Assembly: GCF_004116385.1 (NCBI RefSeq)
Contig: NZ_PEIB01000019.1
Span: 21,968 to 85,967 of the forward strand
Direction of reading: 5' to 3'
Source of the DNA: Veronia nyctiphanis
GTDB lineage: Bacteria; Pseudomonadota; Gammaproteobacteria; Enterobacterales; Vibrionaceae
Length of the DNA stretch: 64,000 nt
This document shows positions 18,029-28,042 of this stretch, piece by piece (position 1 is the first letter of the stretch; every line of letters begins with the position of its first letter). A model generated the notes under the pieces. That model saw only the letters and a program-made list of their open reading frames with translations. It ran no database searches and was not told the origin of the DNA. Made by a program: the position numbers and the translations under genes.

Positions 18029-18874
18029 ATGAGCAACTACGACAATGCCAGCGAACTGGCAGGCCTGACTCTGGGTCAACAGACTGATTACAAGGAACAA
18101 TACGCACCTGAACTGCTTCAGGCCGTTCCGCGCACTCTCAATCGGCAGGAGCTGGGCCTAGATACAGAGCTGCCTTTCACTGGTTACGACATCTGGACGC
18201 TTTATGAGCTGTCATGGCTTAACAGCAAAGGCTTACCGCAAGTTGCAATTGGTGAAGTCAGGCTGCCCGTCACCAGCCCAAATCTGATTGAGTCAAAGTC
18301 GTTCAAACTCTACCTGAACAGCTTTAATCAAACAAAATTTGCATCATGGCAAGAGGTGGTCGAAACATTAGCCAAAGACCTTTCCGCGTGTGCGGGCGCC
18401 GATGTCGACGTGACCATCGTCCCTGTAGATGAGTTTGATAACCAGCCGATCGTGCCTTTTGGTGGTGAAAATATTGATGACCAAGACATCAGCATTTCCG
18501 ATTATGAACTCGACCCTGCATTGCTCGAAAACGCGGCGAGTGGAGAAACCGTCACGGAAACACTGAACAGTCACTTGTTGAAGTCTAATTGCCTGATCAC
18601 CAATCAGCCTGACTGGGGCTCGGTACGTATTGCTTACACCGGGAAAAAAATTGACCGTGAGAAGTTGCTGCGATACATCGTCTCGTTCCGACGCCACAAC
18701 GAGTTCCACGAGCAGTGTGTAGAACGCATTTTCTGCGATGTGATGAAGTATTGTCAGCCTGAGTCACTGACGGTTTACGCGCGCTATACCCGCCGAGGTG
18801 GTCTGGATATCAACCCATACCGCACCAATATGGGTAAAACGCCCAGCGAAAATAATCGTCTGGCTCGACAGTAA
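18029..18874 (+). CDS. queF: QueF, NADPH-dependent 7-cyano-7-deazaguanine reductase
   Basis: QueF reduces the nitrile preQ0 to preQ1 in queuosine synthesis for tRNA. The 281-residue protein is the long, bimodular YqcD type. The catalytic cysteine is C188 in [13 protein letters not shown], and the conserved histidine/glutamate segment [16 protein letters not shown] follows near residue 230. Length equals the E. coli enzyme. It is a single gene with its own upstream region; I saw no preQ1 riboswitch there. Confidence 0.96.
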   Translation: MSNYDNASELAGLTLGQQTDYKEQYAPELLQAVPRTLNRQELGLDTELPFTGYDIWTLYELSWLNSKGLPQVAIGEVRLPVTSPNLIESKSFKLYLNSFNQTKFASWQEVVETLAKDLSACAGADVDVTIVPVDEFDNQPIVPFGGENIDDQDISISDYELDPALLENAASGETVTETLNSHLLKSNCLITNQPDWGSVRIAYTGKKIDREKLLRYIVSFRRHNEFHEQCVERIFCDVMKYCQPESLTVYARYTRRGGLDINPYRTNMGKTPSENNRLARQ

Positions 18875-18940
18875 CCAGCTCAGGCACCGAACACCTCGGT
18901 GCCGTCCCTTTAACAACACTAGGGCTACAAGATAATCACT

Positions 18941-21211
18941 ATGCGTTTAGGGATCTTTGTTCTTCTCATTTCTTTGGTTTTCAGCTCGGGTATTTTAGCC
19001 AGGCCCTACTCTGCGCCGGTATTGAGTGAAGCGGAAGATATGCTGACAACAGCCCCTGATAAAGCCCTGAAAATGACTCAGAGCTTTCTTGATCAGCGCC
19101 GTTTATCCCTAAACCCCAAACGCCCTCATGCCACCAACGAAACCGACAGGACAATCAGAACACCGCTTAATTCTACCTATGCATATCTGATCATTGCTCG
19201 TGCCTATAGCCTTCTCGGTAACCCAGGTGAAGCGTGGAAGGCGTTTGAGCAGGCGCGTCAAATGTCAGAGAAAAACAACCTTGTCTCGACACAGGTCGAT
19301 CTCATCTACACCGAAGCGTTGCTCAAATTCCAACTGGCCAATAATCACTCTGAGGCCCTACTTCTCCTCGATAAATTACAGCAACGCTTACCGGCGAGAG
19401 GAACCCGCTCAGTGGTTCAATCGGACCTCGCTTTTGAAGCCGCCCTGCTGAAAGCCAATATCCTGTCAGAAAAAGAGCAGGAAGATGTCATCCTTGCACA
19501 GTTTGACGCTGCAAAGCAGGAACTCGGCAACGACCCAAATTTACAGCTTAAAGTGCGCCTACAAATCCAACTGGGGCAATATTTCCTGTCCCAACAACAA
19601 TATGAGAAAGCCCTATCCGAGCTTTTAAGCGCTTTTTGGATCGCCAGTGAAAACGAATTTGTCGCTGATATTGCAACCACCAATATCAACTTGGCGGAAC
19701 TCTATAAACAACGTGGTGCACTTCATAAAGCGCTCCTTCATGCCAATCAGGCTGCCGAATTTTATGAGCACTTTAAGTTGATGCGCGGTCTATCTCGTGC
19801 GCAACGGTTACTTGCCAGCATCTACGAAGGTCAACGTCGATATAATTTTGCCCTGGTGCACTATTTCAATGCGCTAGATATTGAAAGAGACCTTGGCCGA
19901 CTCAGTCAGCAAGCAGCCATCAAAGTGGCTATCGCCAGTACCTATCTCGAATTGTTGCACTATCCGCTAGCTGAGCAATACGTTTCTGATGCAATTGCGG
20001 CTGCGATTGCCGCTAATGAGCCTTCAAGGCTGGCACAGGCTTACATTCTACAAGGTGAGCTGTCGATGGAGCTTCAAAAAGTCGATGAAGCCATCAAAGT
20101 GCTTAATCAGGCGGTTAATATCGTCGAGAAGGGAAGCGATAGAAAACTGTTAGCACGTGCTCTGAAGAAACTGTCTTTTGGCTATGAGGTGAAAGGCGAC
20201 TATTATCAGGCACTGCTGATCCAACGCCGCTTCGACCAGCTGGCAGAGCGTGATCGTGACAGACAGCAACTGCAGGAAGCAAAGTCTTTCAAGCAACGTG
20301 AGCGAGTGATTGAACGCCAGCTGCAATTTGAAGATATCGAAAGACGTCAGGAAGAGAGCGAGCATTCGTTGCTTGAACAAAAGAAAGTTAACTACTTCCT
20401 GTTCGCAAGCCTTTGTGTCCTGTTGGTGTTGCTAGTGCTAAGGCACCGCTCTGCTAATTATCGTCGTGAACAGCTCAGTGAGCTAAGAAAAGACTACTAC
20501 ACGCACCCTCACAGCGGGCTCAGAAACTTGAGAATGCTCAATGAGCGACTCCCCAGTTCGCTTGAAAAAAGTAACGCACACTTTGAGCAATGGTATCTGG
20601 GCGAAATGATCCACGAACCGCTCAGTGATCGATTACGCTTCGCAATGTTTGAAGTCCCGTTTCTAAAAACGATTCATTTGAAATACGGCTATCAAGAAGG
20701 TATTAAGCTGGAGCGCCAACTTGGCGATTTTCTCAGAACCAAAGTCGTCGAGCCGTCCCGAATTTATCATTTTTCTGACAATATGTTCGTTTTGATAGAA
20801 CCGCAGGCATATAGCAATCAAGAACCGTCGCTTCTTGCCGATAAAGTGCAAGGACTCATTGAAAGCTTCCTTGAACAGCTCGGCAATCCGGGCATTGATA
20901 GCCGGATAACGATTGGTATGGCGGAATATCCGTTTGTCCCGAGAGCGTATACCACCATCAATGATCAGGACCTTCTGGACATCTTGCTAATGGCGACCAG
21001 TGCCTCGCACCAACTCGGTATCGATGACACGGAAAGCCAATGGGTTCACCTGAGTGCCATTGAGTCTGCGCCAGCGGCAAGTTTCGTCAATACTGACATC
21101 CGAAAAGCTTGTCTGGAGTGCATCAGCTCAGGGCTGGTAAAAGTCAGAACCTCCTCAACCGACAGCATTAACTGGCAGATGGTTCACGGTTCTGAGAAAA
21201 TTTACCACTGA
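18941..21211 (+). CDS. Secreted/membrane TPR protein with degenerate GGDEF-like domain
   Basis: The 756-residue protein has a signal peptide (MRLGIFVLLISLVFSSGILA), a periplasmic array of TPR-like helical repeats (about residues 60-420; YLIIARAYSLLGNPGEAWKAFEQA is one), a coiled coil at about 435-480, a membrane helix (YFLFASLCVLLVLLVL, near 484-499), and a cytoplasmic region (about 515-700) with the outline of a GGDEF domain (HPHSGLRNLRMLNERLP) but no GGDEF signature. It is therefore probably not a cyclase but could bind c-di-GMP or partner proteins. The next gene is a diguanylate cyclase 109 bases downstream. Confidence 0.75.
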   Translation: MRLGIFVLLISLVFSSGILARPYSAPVLSEAEDMLTTAPDKALKMTQSFLDQRRLSLNPKRPHATNETDRTIRTPLNSTYAYLIIARAYSLLGNPGEAWKAFEQARQMSEKNNLVSTQVDLIYTEALLKFQLANNHSEALLLLDKLQQRLPARGTRSVVQSDLAFEAALLKANILSEKEQEDVILAQFDAAKQELGNDPNLQLKVRLQIQLGQYFLSQQQYEKALSELLSAFWIASENEFVADIATTNINLAELYKQRGALHKALLHANQAAEFYEHFKLMRGLSRAQRLLASIYEGQRRYNFALVHYFNALDIERDLGRLSQQAAIKVAIASTYLELLHYPLAEQYVSDAIAAAIAANEPSRLAQAYILQGELSMELQKVDEAIKVLNQAVNIVEKGSDRKLLARALKKLSFGYEVKGDYYQALLIQRRFDQLAERDRDRQQLQEAKSFKQRERVIERQLQFEDIERRQEESEHSLLEQKKVNYFLFASLCVLLVLLVLRHRSANYRREQLSELRKDYYTHPHSGLRNLRMLNERLPSSLEKSNAHFEQWYLGEMIHEPLSDRLRFAMFEVPFLKTIHLKYGYQEGIKLERQLGDFLRTKVVEPSRIYHFSDNMFVLIEPQAYSNQEPSLLADKVQGLIESFLEQLGNPGIDSRITIGMAEYPFVPRAYTTINDQDLLDILLMATSASHQLGIDDTESQWVHLSAIESAPAASFVNTDIRKACLECISSGLVKVRTSSTDSINWQMVHGSEKIYH

Positions 21212-21320
21212 ATAATTGATAAAACACTTCTCCGCCTTTATCACAAGTGAGATTTTAGTTACTGTCGTGAGAAGCTATACCTGAAACCGCCCAATATGGG
21301 CATATTCCCTTGGTTAAGAG

Positions 21321-22889
21321 ATGCATCCAGCGAAATTTCCTTCAATTCATCCCGTTGATGATAAGCTGCCCTCCGATATGCAGCTGGAACACGCGCAACT
21401 CGCATTCAGGGATTTATCTTTAAAATCGCGGCGGGAAACCACCATTCTTAAACGGCTCTTGTCCCGTCTTATCGCGTCACACAGCAAAGAAAACTCCTCA
21501 CAGACACACATCCTCCGGGAAATTAAACACAGCATCGACACACAAACTGATATCAGCTTACTGATACCACAACTGGCTATCGCTGAACGCGCGGTCATCA
21601 AGTATCAGCATGAGACAGACTCCCATCAAAAAGCGCTGGCGGATCAAATTGCAGCCTGTGCTGAACACCTCAAGTCGTTGTTTAATCTTCCAGCTCAATT
21701 GAAGCGTGATGTTAGACAAGTGATGGATTCACTGCAAAGTGAGGGCTATCTTCGGCATCACGCTGTGACAGAAATGCTCAAGTTGTATGATAGAGCAGTG
21801 AGACTGCTGTCTATCCAGAAACCTGAAGATCTGGCAAACAGTCAGCATGATATTGACCGATTCCATCAATTATCCTCAGAGCTTCAAACACTAATCAGTG
21901 GCCTCGACTTTGAGGGAACATCAGGGCAGCAGCTTCTGGATATCCGCAAGCAGCTGATGTTAAGTCCAGAGCCGCAAAAACTGCTTGAGCTGACACTGAC
22001 TGCCATGCAGCTTATCCTCACAGGTACTAAGCAGGAAAGAGACGGGTCGAAAGCACTGCTGAATCGCTTCAACAAAGACCTGTCTGAGCTTTCGAGTCAT
22101 ACCGGGATTGCGCTTGAGCAGGCGAACTCGTTGATCCAGCAGCGAGAGAAAATGCGTGTTGAGCTTGCCAGCGCAGCCAATGCGATCAATAACGGCCTCG
22201 ATAGGTTTAAAACGTTGGAAGAAGCCAGACCCGAACTGTTTCGACTCACAGAGAAACTAGCCTCCCTGTCCAGATTGAACCTGCAAATGGAGCAACGGGA
22301 AGAGCGTCTGATTGGTCAGCTCAAGAATTCAGAGCAGAAGCTGGCAGTACTTTCTCAGGAAACCACAGAGCATAGACGTCGACTCGGCGAACAAGAGCGC
22401 AAGTTACTGCTCGACCCTCTGACAAAGGTGTATAACCGAGATGCGCTGAAAACCCGCCTCGACCATGAGTACACTAACTGGCTTCGCTATCAGACGCCTC
22501 TGTCTATGGCGATGGTCGACATCGATAACTTCCGCCAGCTCAATGAAAATTATGGGCACATCGTGGGCGACAAAATTTTACAAGTTGTTGCCCGCACCAT
22601 TCACCAGTCTGTATCGAAAACGGACTTCATCGCCCGTTTTGGTGGTGAAGAGTTTATTGTCCTGATCCCAGATTCTGACAAAAATGATATTCAGCGCGCA
22701 CTCCAGACTCTCTGTGAGACCGTCGCTAAATTACCGTTTAAATGCAATGGTGAGCGAATAAAAGTCACCGTTTCCATCGGTGTTAGCCACTTTAGAGATA
22801 AAGACAACCCTGAAATCATGCAGGAACGTGTTAGCACAGCCCTCTCTACTGCTAAGTCATACGGACGCGATCAAGTCGTCTGGCTGTAA
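21321..22889 (+). CDS. Diguanylate cyclase with long helical N-terminal region
   Basis: The 522-residue protein carries a C-terminal GGDEF domain (about 355-522) with the active signature GGEEF at residues 441-445, DPLTKVYNRDAL at its start and DIDNFRQLNENYGHIVGD before it. The position of the inhibitory I-site (RxxD) reads SKTD, so the arginine is missing and product inhibition is probably lost. The first 350 residues are soluble and helical, with coiled-coil stretches (LASLSRLNLQMEQREERL) and no membrane helix. It makes c-di-GMP from GTP and probably acts with the adjacent TPR/GGDEF-like membrane protein. Confidence 0.88.
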   Translation: MHPAKFPSIHPVDDKLPSDMQLEHAQLAFRDLSLKSRRETTILKRLLSRLIASHSKENSSQTHILREIKHSIDTQTDISLLIPQLAIAERAVIKYQHETDSHQKALADQIAACAEHLKSLFNLPAQLKRDVRQVMDSLQSEGYLRHHAVTEMLKLYDRAVRLLSIQKPEDLANSQHDIDRFHQLSSELQTLISGLDFEGTSGQQLLDIRKQLMLSPEPQKLLELTLTAMQLILTGTKQERDGSKALLNRFNKDLSELSSHTGIALEQANSLIQQREKMRVELASAANAINNGLDRFKTLEEARPELFRLTEKLASLSRLNLQMEQREERLIGQLKNSEQKLAVLSQETTEHRRRLGEQERKLLLDPLTKVYNRDALKTRLDHEYTNWLRYQTPLSMAMVDIDNFRQLNENYGHIVGDKILQVVARTIHQSVSKTDFIARFGGEEFIVLIPDSDKNDIQRALQTLCETVAKLPFKCNGERIKVTVSIGVSHFRDKDNPEIMQERVSTALSTAKSYGRDQVVWL

Positions 22890-23068
22890 ACCTCTTTGTC
22901 ACCACAGAAAGCGCATATTCTTTCATAGCTTCGCAGTATAGTGAGGAGCAGATCTCATATTCGGCTGGTCAAAGTGCATTTCCGTGTGTATGGTTAATTA
23001 ACACACTGATTTTTAATGAGGTCTTTTCATTATCTCTGACGTGTGTTTGACCTTCACAGGAGGTGACT

Positions 23069-24439
23069 ATGATCACTCATATCAGCCCGGTCGGGGCCAT
23101 GGATCTTCTGTCTCAACTAGAAGTAGATCGTCTAAAAAACACTGCCAAAAGTGATCTCTACCGCTTGTACCGCAACTGTTCGCTCGCGGTGCTTAATTCT
23201 GGTAGCCACACTGACAGTTCAAAAGAGTTACTCGAACAATACAACACCTTCGATATCCGTGTTATGCGTCGTGAGCGGGGAGTCAAACTTGAACTCACAA
23301 ATCCCCCTGAGCATGCATTTGTTGATGGCAAAATCATCCGCGGTATTCAAGAGCACATGTTTTCTGTGCTGCGGGATATCGTTCACGTCAACGTACAATT
23401 AGAGCACGCCAGTGTATTCAACCTGACGAACTCAAACCACATCACTAACCTGATCTTTGATATTCTGCGTAATGCCAAGGTCTTGCTCCCGGGGAGAGAT
23501 CCTGATCTGGTTGTGTGCTGGGGCGGACACTCAATCAACCAGACTGAGTATCAATATACCCGTGAAGTTGGCCATGAAATGGGGCTGCGAGAGCTTTGTA
23601 TCTGTACCGGATGCGGGCCGGGCGCAATGGAAGGCCCGATGAAAGGTGCCGCGATTGGTCATGCCAAACAGCGGATCACCGAAAGCCGCTTCTTAGGTCT
23701 CACAGAGCCCTCCATTATTGCAGCCGAACCACCAAACCCAATTGTTAACGAATTAGTGATCCTGCCTGATATTGAAAAGCGCCTTGAAGCGTTTGTCCGC
23801 ATGGCTCACGGGATTGTTATCTTCCCCGGTGGTGCAGGGACAGCAGAGGAATTGCTCTATCTCCTTGGTATCCTGATGCATCCTGAAAATGCTGATCAGC
23901 CAATGCCAGTTGTTTTGACCGGGCCAGAAGAAAGCGCCAGCTATTTCCGAGTCATTGATGATTTCATCCGAGATGTGCTTGGTGAGGAAGCAACGAAATA
24001 CTACGAAATTGTTATTGGTGATCCAGTTCAGGCCGCAAGACTGATTAAAGGTGGAATGCCCGCGGTTAAGGAGCACAGAAAGGCGACCGGGGATTCTTAC
24101 TCCTACAACTGGTCTTTGAAGATCGCGCCGGAGTTCCAGCTACCGTTCGAGCCGACACATGAGAATATGGCTAACCTTGACCTTCACATGAATCAGCGAC
24201 CAGAACTGCTTGCTTCTGCACTCCGACAGGCATTTTCAGGCATTGTTGCGGGTAATGTTAAAGAAGAAGGTATTCGAGAGATTGAGCGTAACGGTCCGTT
24301 CAAAATTAACGGTGATGCTATCTTGATGAAGAAAATGGATAAGCTATTGCGCGGTTTCGTTGAGCAACAACGGATGAAACTTCCGGGCACAGCTTACGTT
24401 CCCTGTTATGAAATTGTGCAGGACAACGGGAAACGCTAA
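23069..24439 (+). CDS. ppnN: PpnN, pyrimidine/purine nucleotide 5'-monophosphate nucleosidase
   Basis: PpnN (YgdH) cleaves nucleoside monophosphates to base and ribose 5-phosphate and in E. coli is activated by (p)ppGpp. I use the ATG at 23069 ([14 protein letters not shown]), seven bases after AGGAGGTG; a GTG two codons earlier is less likely. The 456-residue protein has VCWGGHSIN near 150, [16 protein letters not shown] near 180 and the lysine-decarboxylase-like motif PGGAGTAEE near 260. It matches E. coli YgdH along its length. Confidence 0.95.
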   Translation: MITHISPVGAMDLLSQLEVDRLKNTAKSDLYRLYRNCSLAVLNSGSHTDSSKELLEQYNTFDIRVMRRERGVKLELTNPPEHAFVDGKIIRGIQEHMFSVLRDIVHVNVQLEHASVFNLTNSNHITNLIFDILRNAKVLLPGRDPDLVVCWGGHSINQTEYQYTREVGHEMGLRELCICTGCGPGAMEGPMKGAAIGHAKQRITESRFLGLTEPSIIAAEPPNPIVNELVILPDIEKRLEAFVRMAHGIVIFPGGAGTAEELLYLLGILMHPENADQPMPVVLTGPEESASYFRVIDDFIRDVLGEEATKYYEIVIGDPVQAARLIKGGMPAVKEHRKATGDSYSYNWSLKIAPEFQLPFEPTHENMANLDLHMNQRPELLASALRQAFSGIVAGNVKEEGIREIERNGPFKINGDAILMKKMDKLLRGFVEQQRMKLPGTAYVPCYEIVQDNGKR

Positions 24440-24465
24440 CCCTTTCATTTCCCTATGATCCCTTT

Positions 24466-24493
24466 AGAATGGCCTTAACTGGCCATTCTTTTT
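24466..24493 (+). terminator. Rho-independent terminator after ppnN
   Basis: AGAATGGCC, loop TTAACT, GGCCATTCT, then TTTTT. It lies between ppnN and xni. Confidence 0.85.
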
Positions 24494-24508
24494 GAAATCG
24501 ACACTTTC

Positions 24509-25288
24509 ATGACTATAAACCTCGTGATCATTGATGCCATGAACCTCATCCGACGTGTTCATGCGGTACAACCCAACCCTGAAGATATTGCTGGAACTGC
24601 TCAGGTTTGTTGTCAGGCACTGAGAAAAATAATCAAATCAACGCAGCCGACCCATATGGTGGCCGTTTTCGATCATGTTGGGCAAGACAGAGGATGGCGG
24701 GCAGAACTGATTCCAGAATACAAGCAAGGCAGAAAACCGATGCCAGAGGCGCTAGCAGAAGGCCTTGATACCATTCAGGATGCGTTTTGGTCAATGAATA
24801 TCGATTCTCTTCTATCCAGTGGTGATGAAGCCGATGACATGATTGCCACGCTGGCAAGTAAAGTGGCGGAAAAACAAGGTCAGGTCACCATCGTCTCAAC
24901 AGACAAAGGATACTGTCAGCTTCTACACCCTATGATAAGAATTCGTGACTACTTTCAGCAACGATGGTTGGATGCCCCCTTTGTTGAAAAAGAGTTCTCT
25001 GTGAAACCAGAACAACTGGCTGATTATTGGGGCTTGGTGGGTATTAGCTCAAGCGGCGTTTCCGGCGTGCCAGGTATCGGACCAAAAACTGCATCGTCTT
25101 TGCTCCAGACTTATGGCACATTGGACACAGTATTCAGTGCGGAAGATATTCCCACAAAGTGGCAAAAAAAATTAGATGGCCAGAAAGAGCTAGCAGTGAA
25201 CTGCAAACAGGTCGCCACACTCAAGACTGATGTTGTTCTTGGATTCAACCTGCAAGATATTAGATTCAACAAAAATAACGAGAGTTAA
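24509..25288 (+). CDS. xni: Xni, flap endonuclease (exonuclease IX family)
   Basis: Xni is a 5'-nuclease related to the small domain of DNA polymerase I and acts on flap structures. The 259-residue protein has LVIIDAMNLIRRVHA at the N-terminus, GDEADDMIATLA near residue 110, VTIVSTDKGYCQLL near 130 and the helix-hairpin-helix VSGVPGIGPKTASSLL near 190. The pair ppnN-xni is the same as in E. coli (ygdH-xni). Confidence 0.93.
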   Translation: MTINLVIIDAMNLIRRVHAVQPNPEDIAGTAQVCCQALRKIIKSTQPTHMVAVFDHVGQDRGWRAELIPEYKQGRKPMPEALAEGLDTIQDAFWSMNIDSLLSSGDEADDMIATLASKVAEKQGQVTIVSTDKGYCQLLHPMIRIRDYFQQRWLDAPFVEKEFSVKPEQLADYWGLVGISSSGVSGVPGIGPKTASSLLQTYGTLDTVFSAEDIPTKWQKKLDGQKELAVNCKQVATLKTDVVLGFNLQDIRFNKNNES

Positions 25289-25323
25289 CTCGTAAAAATA
25301 ATATCATGTCCTACTATTGAGAC

Positions 25324-25785
25324 ATGATATTAAAATTATCAATAAAATTAATCGCTTTCTCCGCTGCCCTTTTTTATTTTGCTGCCGCACCAAAAGCCAG
25401 TGAAATTGAATTTGTGCTTGATGCTGTATCACACCACGTGAATGCGAAATCGCAGTTTCACGAAGAACACAATGCAATAGGGATCGGCTTTAAAAATGTC
25501 GAGTTGATGACGTTTATTAATAGCTATGGTGTACGAAGCTATGCTGGTGATATCAACTTTCAGCACCCTTTGATTGATGATCATTTGTGGGTTGGTGTAA
25601 AGGTGGGAGCGGCATACGGATACGGTGGAATAGGGCGATATCCAGATCTGTTACCTTTCGTCGCACCTTATGTAAAAGGGTATACCGGTCCTGTCGGCCT
25701 GAGTCTGATGGCCATCCCAGCTGTCGGTGATCAGGCTGATGCCGTTATCGTGTTTATGGCGAGATTTAGAATCAAAATGGAGTAA
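25324..25785 (+). CDS. Small secreted protein, possibly an outer-membrane beta-barrel
   Basis: The 153-residue protein has a signal peptide (ILKLSIKLIAFSAALFYFAAAPKAS) and a mature part of about 127 residues with alternating polar/hydrophobic strands, glycine- and tyrosine-rich (VGAAYGYGGIGRYP), ending in an aromatic/hydrophobic strand (VIVFMARFRIKM). The HEEHNAIGIGF segment resembles small barrels such as PagL-type or phage-borne envelope proteins, but I cannot assign a family. It begins 35 bases after xni and has no obvious promoter of its own. Confidence 0.6.
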   Translation: MILKLSIKLIAFSAALFYFAAAPKASEIEFVLDAVSHHVNAKSQFHEEHNAIGIGFKNVELMTFINSYGVRSYAGDINFQHPLIDDHLWVGVKVGAAYGYGGIGRYPDLLPFVAPYVKGYTGPVGLSLMAIPAVGDQADAVIVFMARFRIKME

Positions 25786-25833
25786 CCCGGCCACAGCTCA
25801 AGCTGAGAGGTGACCGGACAGAGTTTCTCGAAA

Positions 25834-26901
25834 TCAGTTAGTGCGTCTCAGGTGAACGGTCACTTCTTCCCTGTCGTGATATAAATGTTTAGCTTGGATG
25901 TCGAACTTTACGCCATTCTCAATCAGGAAGTGCTTGAGGTTTTCAATATCCTCTTTCACTTCTTCATAACGACGGTTCATCGGAAGTTTCAGGTTAAAAA
26001 TTGCCTCTTTAGCCCACCGATCGATGATCCACTGTCCCATCAACTGCGCAACTCGTGATGGCTTTTCAACCATATCACACACCAACCAAGTCACGTTTTT
26101 ACGCGGTGGTTCAAACTTGAACCCGTCAACGGCATGATGTTTAACCTGACCAGTCTCCATCAAGCTATCGGCCATCAAACCGTTATCAATCGCGTGAACA
26201 AACATGGAGCGTTTTACCAGCTGATAGGTCCAGCCGCCCGGGCAAGCACCCAAATCTACCGCCCACATACCGGGGGCTAAGCGCTCATCCCATTCGTCTT
26301 TTGGAATAAAAGCATGGAACGCCTCTTCCAGCTTCAACGTAGAACGGCTCGGTGAGTCGGAGGGAAACTTAAGGCGGTGAATACCCATGTAATGGGATGA
26401 ATTATTGGTTGTCAGCGAATAACCAACAAAACAGCAGCCAGGCTCAGTAAAGCAAACATGTAGCACAGGTTTTTTCGGGTTATCTTTTGCCAACATCACA
26501 CCACGTTTACGCATCGCCTGACGAAGCGGCACCGTGAACTTGCGGCAGAATTTCAACAGCTCTTTGGCGCTGTCGTTATCAGGGGTTTCAACACGAATAT
26601 CGCCACACTTTGGCAAATCATCGGCTACCGTCAGCAAAGGCGAAATACGATCACCCGGATCCAAATCACTGAACTGTCCCACCACCGCAAACATCTGTCT
26701 GGCAAACAGTAATGATGTCAGCGAAAGATCGTTCACGAGCTTTTCTGTATCCCCTTTCTGATAACATTCGAAAAGCACGAAACCAGAGTTTCTTTCAGTG
26801 CGGGGGAAGCCGAATACTTCAATCGCTGTGGCTTTGTCCTGAATTTCAGCAGCACATTCTTTTTCAAAGCCAGGACGGCAATACAATAAAATCTGGTTCA
26901 C
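25834..26901 (-). CDS. rlmM: RlmM, 23S rRNA (cytidine 2498-2'-O)-methyltransferase
   Basis: RlmM uses S-adenosylmethionine to methylate C2498 of 23S rRNA. I start it at GTG 26901 ([20 protein letters not shown]), which aligns with E. coli [15 protein letters not shown]; the open frame runs 29 codons further upstream but that part is not conserved. The 355-residue protein has an N-terminal THUMP region, [11 protein letters not shown] near residue 123, the SAM-binding [13 protein letters not shown] near 220 and the KDKE-type residues including FNLKLPM near 300. Last gene of the gcvA-hydrolase-ygdD-rlmM group. Confidence 0.94.
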   Translation of the reverse strand: MNQILLYCRPGFEKECAAEIQDKATAIEVFGFPRTERNSGFVLFECYQKGDTEKLVNDLSLTSLLFARQMFAVVGQFSDLDPGDRISPLLTVADDLPKCGDIRVETPDNDSAKELLKFCRKFTVPLRQAMRKRGVMLAKDNPKKPVLHVCFTEPGCCFVGYSLTTNNSSHYMGIHRLKFPSDSPSRSTLKLEEAFHAFIPKDEWDERLAPGMWAVDLGACPGGWTYQLVKRSMFVHAIDNGLMADSLMETGQVKHHAVDGFKFEPPRKNVTWLVCDMVEKPSRVAQLMGQWIIDRWAKEAIFNLKLPMNRRYEEVKEDIENLKHFLIENGVKFDIQAKHLYHDREEVTVHLRRTN

Positions 26902-27028
26902 GACGTCACGCCTTATGATGCGGTGGAAAAAATAACGCGCCATTATCCTTGAGGTGACCGACAAGCTCAAGCTTTCCGACCAAACCAATTCAAAGCCTTC
27001 TTCATGTCTTACACAGCAATGTTATTTC

Positions 27029-27403
27029 TTATTCGTGACGCCAGAGACTCCAGGCCGCAATCAACCATCCCGCAATAAAAAATACGCCACCGATTGGCGT
27101 GATAGGGCCTAACCAATTAGCCCCAGTCAAGGCAAGACCGTATAAACTCCCACTGAAAAAGACGATTCCCGCTACCAGCAACTTAGCGCTCAATATAAGA
27201 CGCGGCGCATCAATACGTAAGAGCACACTGCCCAATGCCAGGAGCGCCAACGAATGCCAAAACTGGTATTGCACCCCAGTCCGAATAATCGACAAAGAGT
27301 AGTCTGACAAGTGGGCTTTCAAACCGTGTGCGGCAAACGCACCGATCATCACAGACAAAGCGCTAAACACGCAGCCAAGCGCAATGATTTTCGTCGCTCT
27401 CAT
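27029..27403 (-). CDS. ygdD: YgdD, DUF423 membrane protein
   Basis: A 124-residue protein with four hydrophobic segments, including GCVFSALSVMIGAFAAHGLKA at the N-terminus and GPITPIGGVFFIAGWLIAAWSL at the end. Both are hallmarks of DUF423 (YgdD in E. coli). Function is unknown; inner-membrane location is expected. It overlaps the end of the upstream hydrolase gene and precedes rlmM, as in E. coli where gcvA-ygdD-rlmM are contiguous. Confidence 0.92.
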   Translation of the reverse strand: MRATKIIALGCVFSALSVMIGAFAAHGLKAHLSDYSLSIIRTGVQYQFWHSLALLALGSVLLRIDAPRLILSAKLLVAGIVFFSGSLYGLALTGANWLGPITPIGGVFFIAGWLIAAWSLWRHE

Positions 27404-28024
27404 CAGCTATAGACTCCCTTTATGAACGAACTCAACTGCTCCGCAGCCAGCTGCCTGTTGCCCTCCTCTGTATGCCCCGATGCTTTTCTCGGCTTCAAGC
27501 TATGGTCACCATCCGGCAAAAAAGACAGGCGACATGAGGCCGACAGCGGGTAGTCAGTGAGCTCTGTTTGATTACCGAAGGTATCTCGCTCGCCTTGCAA
27601 GATCAGGAGTGGCTTTTCAACAGCCGTAAGGTGCTCGCCTTTGTCATTTTCTGGTTTACCCGGTGGATGAAAAGGAAAACCAAGCATGCCACACCCAACA
27701 CATCATCGCGTTCAGTAAGGTGACTGGCCATTCGCCCACCCATTGATTTACCACCAATAACGACCTTGCCATCGCCATGTTCATCAATCACCTGATTGAA
27801 GGCATCAAGCAGCTTTGGTGCTCTGTCTGGCGGCGTCGCTTGCCATCAATCATTCTTTTTTCCATATAAGGGAAGTTAAATCGGATCACTTTTATTCCCT
27901 GCTCAGCGAGCCTCAGCGCCATACTTTCCATAAACTCGTGATCCATTCCTGCACCCGCGCCATGTGCAAAAATAAAGGTGTAGTTAGCATCACCCTCCGG
28001 GTGATTTATCAGTACCTCAGCCAT
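27403..28024 (-). CDS. Alpha/beta hydrolase, broken by two frameshifts
   Basis: Three reading frames join into one 207-residue alpha/beta hydrolase of the KANL3/TEX30-like dienelactone-hydrolase type. It begins MAEVLINHPEGDANYTFIFAHGAGAGMDH, continues as DRAPKLLDAFNQVIDEHGDGKVVIGGKSMGGRMASHL (nucleophile serine in GKSMGG) and ends with LLILQGERDTFG (acid) and DGDHSLKP (histidine). The frame breaks at about 27829-27835 (CGCCGCC, expected CGCCCGCC) and at 27680/27681 (TTGGTTTT, expected TTGGGTTTT). Both are repaired by one C or G, so all catalytic residues remain. Likely sequence errors, but true decay of a non-essential gene is possible. Substrate unknown. Confidence 0.82.
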
Positions 28025-28042
28025 CGTTAATCTTTACCTTAA

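Noticed and set aside
25786..25833. Hairpin CCGG-CAC...GTG-CCGG between the small secreted protein gene and rlmM
   Set aside because: The stem is imperfect and there is no T-run in either direction, so I did not list it as a terminator.
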